DNA of 64,000 nt. It comes from Knoxdaviesia capensis (taxonomy: Eukaryota; Ascomycota; Sordariomycetes; Microascales; Gondwanamycetaceae). The stretch is from assembly GCA_001510575.1 (NCBI GenBank), contig LNGK01000008.1:1872340-1936339 (forward strand), given 5' to 3'. The position numbers were made by a program, and so were the translations under genes. Positions 46,399 to 58,102 of this stretch are shown here, one piece after another; the stretch's first letter is position 1; each line of letters opens with the position of its first letter. The notes under the pieces were generated by a model. The model was not told the DNA's origin, searched no databases, and saw only the letters and a program-made list of their open reading frames with translations.

Positions 46399-47193
46399 AT
46401 ATCGAGGAGTTAGGGATACGAGTGAAAATCGGAGGTCTGATAAGAAACCGGTGATTGAGGCCAAAAAAGGTATATATAAGATAACACTTGAGTCATAACA
46501 ATATCTGAATAGATGTGATTGCGAGAGGGGAGCGAAAGAGGAGAGATCGAGAGTGATAAAGAGAGGTAGAAGGAGATCAGAGACGAAACAGCACACGACA
46601 CCGGAATGAGCGACGAATAGGGGCAACGACTCAAGTGAGGGCAAGTCCGTTGGTAATGCCATCAACAAGAGCCCCAGGAGATTCGACTGGAGTGATCGTT
46701 TGCGACTTCCATACCACAACACGCATCTTCCCTTGGATCGGGAATAGAAGCTGCGATGGCCATCGTGTTCTGTCAAGATTCACCTTTCCACAGAGCTGAA
46801 AGGGAGAAGAAGAGAGCAAGAGGCAAAGGAAGGCACAGGAGAGCAGATATGAAAAGAAAGAGGAGAAAAGAAGAGTAAATTGAAGGAGGGCGACAGGGTA
46901 TCATGACATGGCGTCCCTGCGGTCGGTCTAAGTCTATTTGAGGGAAGATTGAATACATAGGGCAACAACAGAAAGAAAGATAAAATGAAAAAAAACAGGA
47001 CGTCAGTTATTCGACAGACATCTTTGGTGCCCGGTCTGAGAGATCTGTGCTGTGCATTCTGTTATTCTGCGCTTGCTGCAGTGAATGGACGAACGGCGGT
47101 TTATCGACAGCCGTTATGTCGTGTCAAGGAAAACGGCGAACCGCGCAGGCCGTCGAGCAAGAAAGGAAAAGGAACGCAGTGCAGAAGTCCGGC
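46399..47193. promoter_or_regulatory. upstream region of the membrane gene
   Basis: About 800 bases with purine-rich + strand (CT-rich on the transcript) near 46490-46580 and 46800-46880. It also contains the 3' side of the FTS-like gene. No gene seen. Confidence 0.4.
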
Positions 47194-48779
47194 TCACACA
47201 TGCACTGCTGCTCCGAGCGTGCGCAGCAGATTCTCCTTGACAACCTCCACCTCGGACGGCTCCATTTGCAGAAAATGTATCTGCGACAGATATTGTAAGT
47301 ACTCTGATATGGGATCTTCATCGGTATCATGGCGGGGAAAGGCTGTTGTGGTGGCGGACAGAGGAGAGGGAGTGTGGGGAGGAGGAGGCAGGGTCTGTGG
47401 CTCGGGTGGTGGTGGTGGTGCGACAAGAGTTGCTGGTGCTGATGATATCCGCGCTGCCGCGGGTGGGTTGTTGTTGCGTGGAGAGGGCAAAAAGAAGAAC
47501 AGGGACGCAGGCCAGGAGGGACTCACAAGCTCATCCGCGCCAGTGCCGCCGCCGGAACCGCCTCCTCCGGCTCCGGCTCCACTGTTAGTTAGGCCGCCGC
47601 CCGCGGCACTGCCACCACCACCACCACCACTGGGACCCGAGCCCGGCCCGGCACCGCCATATACCACTGATTCTGACAGGCTCGCCGCGATTCCCTTGCG
47701 CACGCGCTCTTGCCACACTCCCTCCCAGTTCCACTCGCCAGGCCGGCGCGACTTAACCGGGGGGGCCGGCGGTCGCTGTTCGGACTTTTCGTCGCCGAGA
47801 CCTTCGTGCCAGGCCCGGTCCTCTTCGAACACCTTGCCCTCGGAGCGTCGGTGGGTGCGGTATGCGTGCCAGGCACTGGGGTTTCCTGCCGCTTCGAGCG
47901 GTACGGAGTCCAGAACACTGGCGTCATCAAACGCGCTCCGAATGTACTGCAGCACCTGGAACGTTGAAATCATCGGCCCGGTATCGGTGCGCATGTAGCT
48001 TGGAGTCGCGCCAGCCGGTGTTGGTCGAGACTCGGGAGTCGTTGCCGGCGTGAACCCGGGGCGGCCGTCGCGGTGACGGGGAGGTGTAAGCATGCTGCTC
48101 GGAGCTGCACTAGTCGCACTGCTGCCGCTAACGGTACGTCGACCACGGCCGAACCAGTCCGGGAAGCCATGGCGTAAGCTGAATCCGCCAGGGGGAAGTC
48201 GTTCTTCGTCTGACGCGCTGACGGTTCCATTGTCATATACGTCGGTAGAGTATGTGTATGTCGAGAGAGGCGATATCAACGGATGGAAGATATCGGTAGA
48301 GAAGGTGATCAGGGGAGGAAGTCGAGGGTATGAGTCGGGAAAAGAGATATGAAATCGGAGAATACCAGTCGCGTACGGGCCTACATATTGCGGGTATCAT
48401 AGGAAAAAAGGGTGTCAGTGTGAACCGTCCCCGTCTCCATGTCTAGATGCCGGTAGGGAGGGAAGGTTGCAAGCCTGTCGTCCCGTTGAGAAAAGAAAAA
48501 AAAGTATCATCATACCCTTACGAACAAAAATCACACCCGTCCAAAGTGTCGGATCGCCGGGCGTTAAGCTGATAAAGACGCCCTCCGGGCACACTTGCTT
48601 GAGTCCGGTACTAGTAACATCGAAAACGGCGTTTGTCAGTATCACGATACTTCGACGTGGGACCCGCACACGTAGGAGTTCCGAGTAAATAAAGGACTGG
48701 GCATTCGTAAGTACAATTCAGAAAGCAATCTTTGCCTGCGGAGAGCCGGCAAGCTCCCCATTCTCGACGTGGTCATCAT
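47194..48779 (-). CDS. ftsA: FTS/AKTIP-like inactive E2 (UBC-fold) protein
   Basis: Exons 48779-48715, 48610-48516 and 48380-47194 give 448 residues with consistent phases. A UBC fold is clear near the N terminus: RQRLLSEFTGLKQVCPEGVF, then LWTGVIFVRKGPYATGILRF, FHISFPDSYPRLPPLITF and STDIFHPLISPL. Where active E2 enzymes have HPN followed by the catalytic Cys, this protein has FHPLISPL without that Cys, as in human AKTIP/FTS. A later segment (FQVLQYIRSAFDDASVLDSV) matches the AKTIP end helix, and HAYRTHRRSEGKVFEEDRAW extends it. FTS forms a complex with Hook and FHIP that couples dynein to early endosomes; in Aspergillus nidulans the partners are HookA and FhipA. The C-terminal half adds a Gly-rich linker and an end EYLQYLSQIHFLQMEPSEVE that may be clade-specific. 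The symbol follows the A. nidulans usage and rests on fold similarity only. Confidence 0.82.
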
Positions 48780-49908
48780 CGGAATATACGGGAGCGACTA
48801 TGGTGGCTGATGGGAAAAGTTGAGATGCACGCGAATAAAGGGAATCAGAAGCTTGAAATACGGATATAGAATGAAGAAAAAAGGAGACGACGCAAGGAAA
48901 AAAGAAAAGAAAAGAGAAAATCTGACAAGAAGAAAAATGGTCCTATATGACTGGATGCTATATTAAAAGGGAGATACACGAGAAGAACACCACATCATCA
49001 GCCGGTCACACATTAACTGCCGGTTTCAGAGGCGGATGAACGAAGGAAGGGGGAAAACGAAGGGAAAAAAATCTTTAGGGTTCTTATTTAAAGGTGACGA
49101 CACGCTAAGTTTCGCGACCAGGGGTTTGCACTTTACATCATGCAGAACGGAAACTGATCACCAGCCAAAGAAAAAAATGAGGAAGTTGAACGGCACAGAA
49201 ATGACTGGAAGCTCTCATGCTCTCTTTGCAGGACAGACAGAAACACTCCCTGTTTCGGAGAGGGCGGTCAGCCGGAAATTGGCGGTGAGACATCTGCCGG
49301 ATTTACTAGAACAGGGTTGTAACCCTAACTAACCCTTAATGGCGTTTGACGTCCATGAAGCCCGTTGTACAACGGTAGCTGTCATCATGCTAACTGAGCC
49401 GTGTAGGACATGTACCGTAAAGTTGCAGGCATCATATCATCGTCACGTCTTTCCCAATCATAGTTGCAGTGGGGATCATGTCTTCGTAGGAACTCCTCTG
49501 TGTGGACACGGAGATAATGACATTTGGATTCGGCTGGTCACATTGCAAGGCCCAAACACGCAACCTGGAAGCCAGCATGGGAGTAGGGATAATATGGAAA
49601 TATTGATGTTCGGTTATTAGTATGTGATCCCGAGTAGATCTAAAGATTCCACCCGGACAACTCCGTAGCGTATCTATCTAGAGATGCACCTAGAAGGAGG
49701 AGGCAACGAAAGCAACAAGAAGGAGAGGCAAAGAGCATCTCCTGGTGTATTGCACCATAAAGCAACTCTAGCCGTCGGAACAGATGCACATGTGTGTACG
49801 AGCGACAGTAGACACGAACACCACCCATTGCTCTTGACCCACAACACGAAGAAAGAAGGCCCATTTGGTTGGCTTCCTCATTCATTTTCCAGTGTCCAGT
49901 AGCGGCAT
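48780..49908. promoter_or_regulatory. FTS upstream region and spacer
   Basis: About 1.1 kb holding the FTS-like promoter and the 3' side of the CCDC124 gene. Telobox-like words occur at 49074-49081 and 49320-49327. No gene supported. Confidence 0.4.
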
Positions 49909-50751
49909 CTAGTTGCCCAGCCGCTTCTCAATGCGATCCCGCTCGCGTTCGCGCAAGCCATTGACGTCGTCACGGGTGGCGTTGTACGAGGCGACGATCT
50001 GGTTGAACGGGTTCTCGGGCGACTTTTCAAACTCCTTGCGGATGCGGTCCTTCTTCTGCTGCTGCCGCAGGCCGGCGCCAGAGCCGTCGGCGTCCATCTC
50101 GGCGAGCCGGCGCTCTTCGAACTTGGCCAGGGCGCCGGGGAAGCGCCGCTCGGGGTGCTTGTCGATCTTGTCGGCGGCGGCGCCGGACGTCAGCGAGAGG
50201 GCGTCAAGCGCGTTGTCGATGCCGGTGGCGTGCAGCGCGGGTAGCGCCTTGTTGTCGGAGGCGTCGCCGTCCAGCTGCGCGAGGTCGAGGCCGCGGGATT
50301 TCTTCACGGCCGTCTTGGCGTTCTTGGGCTGTGCTCGCGCGGGCAGACTGGCTTCTTCCTCTTTCAGGAGGGCGTCGCGCTCGGCCTTCTTGCGGGCGGC
50401 ATCGGCTTTCTTTGCGGCTTCGGCTTCCCTGTGGCGGAGATAGAGTTGAGAGAGAGTGAGTCACGGGTCAGCAATACCACACCGGGGGGGNNNNNNNNNN
50501 NNNGGGGGGGGGGGGGGGGGGGAATTCGAAGAAAGCCTCCTAAACCTCCAACAAGCTACATCTAAACATGAAGACCCGAAAACCGCAACTTACTTCTTTC
50601 CAGCACCCTTCGATCCCTTGGCCCACTTATCAGCCAGCTCCGACTCCTGTTCAGCGTTCTCCTGGGCTGCCTTCCGGGCGGCGTTGTCGGCCTTTTTCGC
50701 AAGCCCGGCTTCTCTCCGGTTGTTGCTTCCGACAGTATTTGTCTTGCCCAT
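49909..50751 (-). CDS. CCDC124/Lso2-like ribosome-associated protein
   Basis: Exons 50751-50594 and 50428-49909 give 225 residues. The N terminus MGKTNTVGSNNRREAGLAKK is basic, then a long charged coiled coil rich in Ala/Lys/Glu (NAARKAAQENAEQESELADKW and EAEAAKKADAARKKAER cores). The C-terminal part has the family end: KHPERRFPGALAKFEERRL, then RIRKEFEKSPENPFNQ. Human CCDC124 and yeast Lso2 bind idle 80S ribosomes and help restart translation after starvation. The join restores AAG (Lys) and keeps the coiled coil in register. The 165-nt intron includes 13 N and a G homopolymer on the + strand (50484-50522), so its true length is unknown but the exons are unaffected. The protein is longer than yeast Lso2 and close to animal CCDC124 in length. 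It is the third translation-linked gene in the window. Confidence 0.92.
50484..50522. other. assembly gap with flanking G run
   Basis: 7 G, then 13 N, then 19 G, within the intron of the CCDC124 gene. This looks like an unresolved long G homopolymer or a gap of arbitrary size. Confidence 0.95.
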
Positions 50752-51600
50752 GGTTGAGTGTGTGTATCCGGGTCGTTCACGGGGTGGGTAGTGCACAATA
50801 CAACCAGAAAATCGATCGTGTGAGGAAAAAAAACCGAAGAGGTTTGAGAGTTTTGGCCTCTTCTGACACCTTCGATGGCGGGGTTTTGCCTAGTTCGACA
50901 CACTTTTTTTTAAGGGTTTGCGGGGTAGTTCGCCAAGGATCAACCTTAGGAAACAGACGATGGGATCGTGGAAAAAGTCCGAGAGAAATGGATCTTTTCA
51001 CGGTGTAATTTTGTATGGAGGTGTTTGAGTAACCAAAAAATGATAATGAAGCAAGATCTTAGGGAATGGAAATCGAGTTGGAAATTGAAAAGCATCAAGA
51101 AAGCATCAAGAGTGAAAGGTAAAGACGAGCTTTAAAGTTCCGTGATGGGTCAGGAGCACACCAGAATCTGCCTGTGACGTTATTTGCGGTTAGTGGGTGC
51201 TATTTTCGCGCCTAAAGTGTCAGGCATTAGTTTTCAAATGCTCGGCTCTGAATTCAGACACCCCATCGATCATGAACCGATGCTGGGCAAATATTAGGCT
51301 ATCTGGTGGTATTTAAAGCAACGCCTGTGTGCATCTCCGGTAGTGTGCATCTGTTTAAGTGTTGTGGAATGCTGGTCTTGTGAATTGTTACCAGGGACAA
51401 TGTCAAGGTTCGTAACCCTAAGTAATACCGCGCTTCCATCAACATCAGCAGAAAGTCAAAAGACATGATTCATTCGATTACATTCATATATACATGGACT
51501 AAATCCTGTCACTTATAACTAATCTCAATCCCCTTGAACCTCATAATCATCATGCTCTCTTCTTTTCATTCATCTTCCCGTGCCTCCGGCTATTACCCAT
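50752..51600. other. CCDC124 upstream region and spacer
   Basis: 850 bases with CCDC124 promoter and glycerophosphodiesterase 3' sequence; a telobox-like AACCCTAA occurs at 51413-51420. No gene. Confidence 0.5.
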
Positions 51601-52845
51601 TTAGAAGAGGTTAAAGCAGTTGGCATAGAAGGTGACGGTGGCAGACCAATCGGAGAAAACACCGATGACACCAACATCCTGGGCAAGAACGTGCAGCAGA
51701 CGGAGGACGTCAGACTCCTTGTTGATGACCTCACCAATCGACATGTAGTAGTATCCACCGTGGCTGCCGTCGCTGAGTCTGCCCGAGCGCTCGAGCGACC
51801 AGGTGATGATGTCCAGACCGAGCTCCTTGGCCTTGGTGGCATAGATGCTGGGCACAATCTCGCCGTCCTTGACAGCGACAAGGTACGGCAGAGGAGGGGC
51901 GACAATCTTGACACCGGCAGCCTTGTACTCGTCAAGCTTAGCAACAGCGTCGGGGAAGGTCTCGGGCGTATCACCGTTCTCGTCGAGCAGGACGGCCTGC
52001 TTAGCCCACACGGGCTCAGCGCGCAGCCAGTACAGCAGGTCGTCATACAGGAATGACTGAGGGAAGACGCGCTCGGGCTCAATGCCGGCCTCCTTGTACT
52101 CGTCAATCATGGCCTGAGCGAACATCTCCTGGGTGTAGTTGTTGAAGGGCATGGGCACCTCGGGGGTCTTCAGCTCGGGGGAGAACATGAGGCCGAGCTG
52201 GTCGACAAGCTCAATGTGCTCCTTGTGGGTCATGACGGTAGCGCAGTTGGAGTACAGGTCGGTGCGCCACGAGGGTGTGCCGGAGAGGAACTCCTTGGGG
52301 GTGGTGGCAGCCGGGTTGGAGGCGTCCATCTTGGAGCAGAGGGTCTTGAACTCGGCGAGGGTGATGTCGGTGGTGCAGCACTTGGCCGAGGCGGGCGAGC
52401 CGTTGGCGGCGGGCTTGAAGGGCTGAGTGCACTTGGCGTTGAGCTCGGGGATGTCGACAATGTTGGTGGTGGTGTGCAGGTCGCAGTGAGAGTGGCGGCA
52501 CACGAGCTGGAGGTCGCTGGTCAGGGCGACGTCGCACTCGAGGACACCGGCACCCATGCGGGCACCGGCAATGTTGGACTGGCGCGAATGCTCGGGCATC
52601 TGCATCGGGGCACCACCGCGATGGCCAATGCTCCAGGCCGAGGGCTTGAAGTTCTCGATCGCCGTGCACGACTGCAGCTTAGACTTGAGCGGGCCGGCAT
52701 CGAGGTCCTCAATCAGCCAGTAGGGGCGGGGGCCCAGCTGGATGGACTTGATGGGCTGCTGGACATGGCAAGAGGACGAGCGCTTCTGGGGAGCAGCGCT
52801 GGCGCCGACAGCGGCGAGAATGGCAATGGCGGCGGAGATCTGCAT
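51601..52845 (-). CDS. secreted glycerophosphodiester phosphodiesterase
   Basis: Single exon, 414 residues. A signal peptide is clear (MQISAAIAILAAVGASAA, residues 1-18) and is followed by QKR, a likely Kex2-type processing site. The TIM-barrel GDPD fold carries its catalytic set: His75-Arg76 in GHRGG, Glu103 and Asp105 in ECDV, and His118 in CRHSHCD, which bind the divalent metal and act in acid-base catalysis. The enzyme hydrolyses glycerophosphodiesters such as glycerophosphocholine to glycerol 3-phosphate and an alcohol; outside the cell this would serve phosphate or lipid scavenging. There are many Cys in the middle (CTTD, LCSKMD, SNCATV), fitting disulphides. Length is normal for fungal secreted GDPDs and no membrane anchor is seen after the signal. 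Confidence 0.92.
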   Translation of the reverse strand: MQISAAIAILAAVGASAAPQKRSSSCHVQQPIKSIQLGPRPYWLIEDLDAGPLKSKLQSCTAIENFKPSAWSIGHRGGAPMQMPEHSRQSNIAGARMGAGVLECDVALTSDLQLVCRHSHCDLHTTTNIVDIPELNAKCTQPFKPAANGSPASAKCCTTDITLAEFKTLCSKMDASNPAATTPKEFLSGTPSWRTDLYSNCATVMTHKEHIELVDQLGLMFSPELKTPEVPMPFNNYTQEMFAQAMIDEYKEAGIEPERVFPQSFLYDDLLYWLRAEPVWAKQAVLLDENGDTPETFPDAVAKLDEYKAAGVKIVAPPLPYLVAVKDGEIVPSIYATKAKELGLDIITWSLERSGRLSDGSHGGYYYMSIGEVINKESDVLRLLHVLAQDVGVIGVFSDWSATVTFYANCFNLF

Positions 52846-55800
52846 GTCGGGCTATCGGATGAAGATTATCAAATGAAAGCGGTGCAGAAGGGGAAGATGG
52901 TTGGGTATACTATAAGTAAATATATTACACCGATGGTAGAGGAGGTCTTCAGGGCTGAGGGGTCCAAGAAGTCCAAATGGTGGTGAGGACAGGGGGTGAA
53001 GGGACGTCCAGAAGAGAAGAGAAGAAGAGGGTGAAGCGGCACAGGAAGAAGCGTGGGGACAGAAGGAGGGAAGGGATATATATATAGCTTCCGGTACTCA
53101 CCGTTCAATGGAAATAAGGGCGGGTTGACGTTTAAACAAGTCGTATCCCCCCCTTTGCGTTCCAAAGATGAACGCATGTGCCAATCCTCTTGGTGTGTAG
53201 GTACGCGCAAGACGACGATAAAAGTTGGTGGGATCCCACTCGGGGTTTCGCTCCAATGCTAAAGCTCTTCGCCTCTCGGAGTCTTCACGACAGCAACCCA
53301 CTCTACCCCTGTCTAAATGGCAAAAACCAAGGGTTCGGTGCTGGGGTGGTGTCTGTCCAAAGGCAGCTGTTAGAGTTCCGTGTATAGAAAACGCTGGAAT
53401 ATGTCTCGGGGCTATAGTAGTATTACAGGTATGCTGCCTTCCTCTGCATACGACTGCTGTGTTTTTGGTCGAGTTACAGCGGACTGCGGCTGGGTAGGAA
53501 GTGAGGTTACAGCAATGGAAAGCTGCAATAGTCTGGCAGTGATAGACGAGCGGCCGGACGTCCAGTGCCTCACGAGGCGTTCGAAGGGCCAAACTGGTCA
53601 AGTGATCAGCAGCTGACAATAAATGAGGTTGCAGAGAGTATCAATGTCCCCGGTCACAGCCCATGATGTCAATATGGAGATTCCGAGTTGAATAAGTGAG
53701 TCCACTTCGCAAAAAGAGCCGACTCCTGTGACTACCTTGCGGGAAACCCAGGACGACCCCAGATAAACTCACCCACAGAGCTGAACCGAATTGAAGTTCG
53801 GTGAGAGGAAACAGAAGGAGAGCGGAGTCTGCAGGAACCTGCGAGGCCTTGGGACGAGGAGTTGAGCCCACGTGCAATCGGACTGCGGCGCAGAAGGAAG
53901 AAGGCTGGTCAGCTATAGCAGCACGCTGTGGATATGTTAGGTATCATAGCGGATGATGGAAGTTGGTATGGCGACTCTCTGATGGGCCCGACAAACAAAG
54001 ACATGCTCAGGTACATATAGCTGATCTTGTAATGCTTCTTCTTCTTCTTCTGGAGAGGCTGTGATCTGGGGATTCTGGCGGCAGTCGTTGATCAGTCGGT
54101 GGATGGAGGAACATCGTGTTTTGTATGAAGCAGATGAAATTCCAGGGACATGAACGGCACGGTCAAATTACAAGTTGGGCCCTGGTATTGGTGAGAAGCT
54201 TCAGTGAGGGGGAAAGTCGGCGACGACGAATTTTGGACCTTTCTCCATCACCTAAAATTAAGGCTTCGGGCTAGAGACTCAAGCCGCTATGTAACTGTTA
54301 GTAACAACCAACAACATTCTCACTTACCTCGCTAAACTGTGGGGAGAGTACTGTATTGTTTCAAACCTAAAGGCGAATAAACAGAACCTCCAGGCAAGGA
54401 TTCCGAGGTAGAAATGTGAGAAGCTGTGCTGGGCAGGGTATGTGTTCTGTCTTGGATGACGCCGATCGTTTATCGTAAATTTTTGGAGCCCTGTTGATTG
54501 ATGATTTATCAGTTGGAAGATCCATTGGAATTTTGTAGCATCGAGTGCACGTGGGGTCTGTGGTAGGCTGAAGGAAGATCTGACTGGATTTGAGGGTGAG
54601 ATTTTATCGAGGGACAGACAGTTGGAACTTCAGATGAGAAACTTTAGAGTTACCCAACCTATCCGTATAACGGAGTTGTGAGAAGGAAGGAACCCCCAAA
54701 GATTTGTGTATCCGGTATAAGCATCAAACGGGACGCCTCGTTACATGAATAGGGCTTCAATTCAATGCCCTCTCGCTCCTTCCCTTTCAATGATCCCGAG
54801 CACACACATGTTGAGAGTTAGAACTATAGTGTGATCCAAATATAGGTCATTTCATCTTCTCTCGTCAATCCTCTCCGGATGATCAGGAATTCCCCTCTCG
54901 CTCCATCCACGAAACCGCAAAACATCTCCAACAGATCAAATCCACATTCCCCGGAACAATAGCAAACTTAACACAGGTAAACAAGATGGGTGCCCTGTCC
55001 CCTACCACTTTAGTCGTCCAGTGTGGTGCGGGTAAAGGGTTCGGCATCATAGGTGCAGAAGTTCACCACACCCTTTGGACACAACCTCCACCCCTTGTGC
55101 CTGTTCTCTCGAGCTTGGCTTGTTTGGTTTAGGTTTAAAGCTTGCACCTAACTCGTATCTACCCGAATCCAGTTAGGGGGCTCGACTTCCCCTCAACCTT
55201 AAATTCCGAAGTCCGCGACCTTTTTTTCACCCCAACTGGTCTTGTCTCCAGCCAATTGTTTCGCAGATCTTGATCAGGCTGTCGTTCAGAAAACATGCTT
55301 AAAAAGAAAATGGTGGGCTTCTTCTCTCTCAAGAGCAGGAAATGAGCATTACTGAACACCACAAGCCTAGTCCTAAAGGGACTTTACACCCCTGCGCCAA
55401 ACGGATCAGAGGCTCCACGTATTCTGCAGGCCGGGACTTGGCAAATATGGTCCGGCCCTCTACTGGTCCCCGCCATAGACGAAGGGACCTTTTTGCCTTG
55501 TTCCTCTCTCTGCTCAATCCACATGTGTGGAAAGTGGAGGGTCGCGAACAGGCATCCCGTAGCTATGGGCTCCCTCGGTGATACCGAAGCGTTCCATTGA
55601 CTGCCGATGCAACTCTGTTGATTGCTGTCTATCCGAGTGCGAAGGTGGTGGCTCTCACGGCAAGTTTCCCACGCTTGCTTTAGATGCAAATTCTGGATAC
55701 CTTTGCATTCAGTTTTGCGAAGCGATCTATTCCTCATTGCCTATACACCACAGTCCGGTACAATTTCGCGGCGCGGTTTGCACATCCTCAGTCTCTAGAC

Positions 55801-57512
55801 TCGCAGGATCTTCTCATTGTCTGTTCCTTCAGGTCTCATGCTCGCTCAAGCTTCAACAAAACCATTGAGGTGTGACATGATCCTTTTGCGGGCTCTTTCC
55901 GTATGCTGTGTATGCAGCTAAGCGAATCCAGCAGCAAATTGTTTGCTATACGAAGAGTCGTCCTGGCCAGCGTCAGCACCGGCGCACGTGTTCGAACTTT
56001 CCTGCATTTCAGGCTGGATAAATGATGTTCTGACCTATCACACAGTTCACTTTCCGTGGGCACCAATTGCCCATCGCACTCAGTCAAGAGCACATCCTGC
56101 AATGGCATTATATCGTACGACAATACCCGGCCCTGAAGGTGTTCTCTGGGCAGTGCAGAAGCTAGCTGCAGAGTGATCGTGGGAAGCTCTCAAGCAGACA
56201 CGTGCGTTAGCCCAGGGCCGAAGCACACAAGGCACCAGGAAAACGTGGGCAGGCTGAGAAAGTCCATGGTACTGTGTAGCTAGCTCATTATACCGGCCAG
56301 CTCGGGCTGTCGTGTTAGTCCTCCAGGTCGTTTGTGCTGTCCCCGTCCGACTGTTCCTGAATGCCTTATGCTGTCTCTCTGCGGTGCAACATCAGGAACT
56401 CCTCTTTTCAAACGAGGCAGCCCGTGGCACTGGAAGCCGTGACTTCTGCTCTCCCACCCACTTATACACGAAGCTGCACAGGTATGGCCCATTCCCGTTC
56501 TGTTGAGTGGTTTCCTGTCCTCTTTGCTGATACCAAGGCATACGGCCCTGAGTGCAAGCACTCTTGGAACTCCTCCTATGTTCTATATTATCGCAGTCTA
56601 TGCATGTTGCAGCAACCCAATACTTCCCTAGAATGGTATCCTATACGCATATGGACTATTACAGTCGCAATGCTTCGGCGAGCGCTTCCAACTTCGGACA
56701 TGTCATTTGGGAGTGGCAGATGGCACATTTCACGGGTGGGATCCCGGGATACTCATGACAACTCTTGACCGCCGTACGTTGTAACCTGACTTTAGTCAAG
56801 GATCCCGCAATGTATTTGCTACACACGCATCCCTTACCACTAAATATTCTCGTGTGCGGTTCCGTCCACGAGACTTGGGCATGCGACAACATCTTGCCAC
56901 CAGCCACACCGTCACACCACAATTACGTGCAGGCCCAGGAACGGTCACAGCATTGAGAAGGTGAGGAATCAAAAAGAGGATAGATCATCGAAACTCATGA
57001 ATTTCTATTGGATATCGCCAAAATGAAATCCGGGGTTGGGACTCTCGCCTCCCACCCCAATACACCTCCCACCGTGTCCCCTTGCATGAAGAAACGGCAG
57101 AGCATCCAACTCGCCGCGGCTGCGACTGTTTATGCGCATGCCAACCCGAAAAAAACAATGATAGATGAAAAGGAAAAAGACCTCAGAAATGAACTGAAAA
57201 ACTCGAAAAAATAGACTTGCGAGTACAAAATTCCACCAAAAGTGTTTTGCCAATGAAAGGAAAAGAAAAGAAAGGAGGGAAAGAAGATCATGACGGGCTG
57301 AGAACCAAGATTGCTCCTGGTGGAAGGGGAGAAATCTAAGGGGCCGTTGTATGCTGTGCACTGTGCATCATGGAGGCAGCCAGCCATGACAAAACTCGGG
57401 GGGGGTTGGTTTAACCAAGAAAGGCGAACATGGTATTAATGAGTAAGAGGGGGGTCGAGGGGTATGGATAACGAAGACTGAAGCAAGTACTAATAGCAGC
57501 GCGCCTGTCGAC
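52846..57512. other. 4.7-kb gene-poor spacer with coding-like relics
   Basis: The first 300 bases are the glycerophosphodiesterase promoter. The rest has no intact gene: around 54000-55150 there is no open frame of 60 codons, and between 55380 and 56960 several short frames on the + strand read almost protein-like across stops (for example HVAATQYFPRMVSYTHMDYY at about 56600). I could not match them to a family. A CTT triplet repeat lies near 54035-54050. Confidence 0.4.
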
Positions 57513-58102
57513 TTATACGCCGGGATAGGCGCTGGTGGTAGACTTGGGGCCGCTGCCGCCCAGCCGCCGATCGCGCTGGAACTCGAGCACCTCCATGACG
57601 ACGAGGCCGGTGAAGGCGGTCCAGATGAAGAAGCCGAAGGCGACGGCGGCCTGGGCGGTGCCGCAGCGGGCGTTGCCGGCGCAGTTGGGCACGCCGACGT
57701 AGGCGGCGGCGGCGATGGAGCCGGCGAACCAGAACAGCGTGGTGACGGCGAGCGCGGCGAGCGCGATCATGCGGTTGTACAGCTGCGAGGCGTAGTCCGG
57801 CACCAGGCCGATGTACGGCAGCACGGGGAAGAGCGACCACACCGAGTTGAAGAGCATGAAGTTTATCGAGCTGGGGGTGAAGTAGAGGTCACTAACGGCT
57901 GTTTGGGTGTTTAGATGCGAGGTTAGCGGGTGTGCGATGACGGGCCCGGGGCGGGCCGGTGGCGCGCTACACCAACGGCGTACCACGATTCCGGGTTATA
58001 GAGCGAGAACTTACCTCCAGCTGTCAAGCCCAGCTCAATAACACACAGGAATGCAGTCACCAGAAGGATGATCTGCGAAGTACTTAGATCTGACAGCAGC
58101 AT
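57513..58102 (-). CDS. small MARVEL-type four-helix membrane protein
   Basis: Exons 58102-58015 and 57898-57513 give 157 residues; the join restores TAGAVSDLYF. Four hydrophobic segments are visible: SQIILLVTAFLCVIELGLTA (about 9-28), the segment around LFNSVWSLFPVLPYI, MIALAALAVTTLFWFAGSIA, and AVAFGFFIWTAFTGLVVMEVL. Between helices three and four is a short loop with two Cys (PNCAGNARCG), a feature of fungal MARVEL proteins. After the last helix comes a polar tail ending AYPGV. MARVEL proteins sit in the plasma membrane or in vesicles and organise membrane domains; yeast Nce102 and Fhn1 are relatives linked to eisosomes. Similarity here is by layout, so Nce102 orthology is not claimed. The start is the first ATG; the upstream region is purine-rich. 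Confidence 0.82.
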
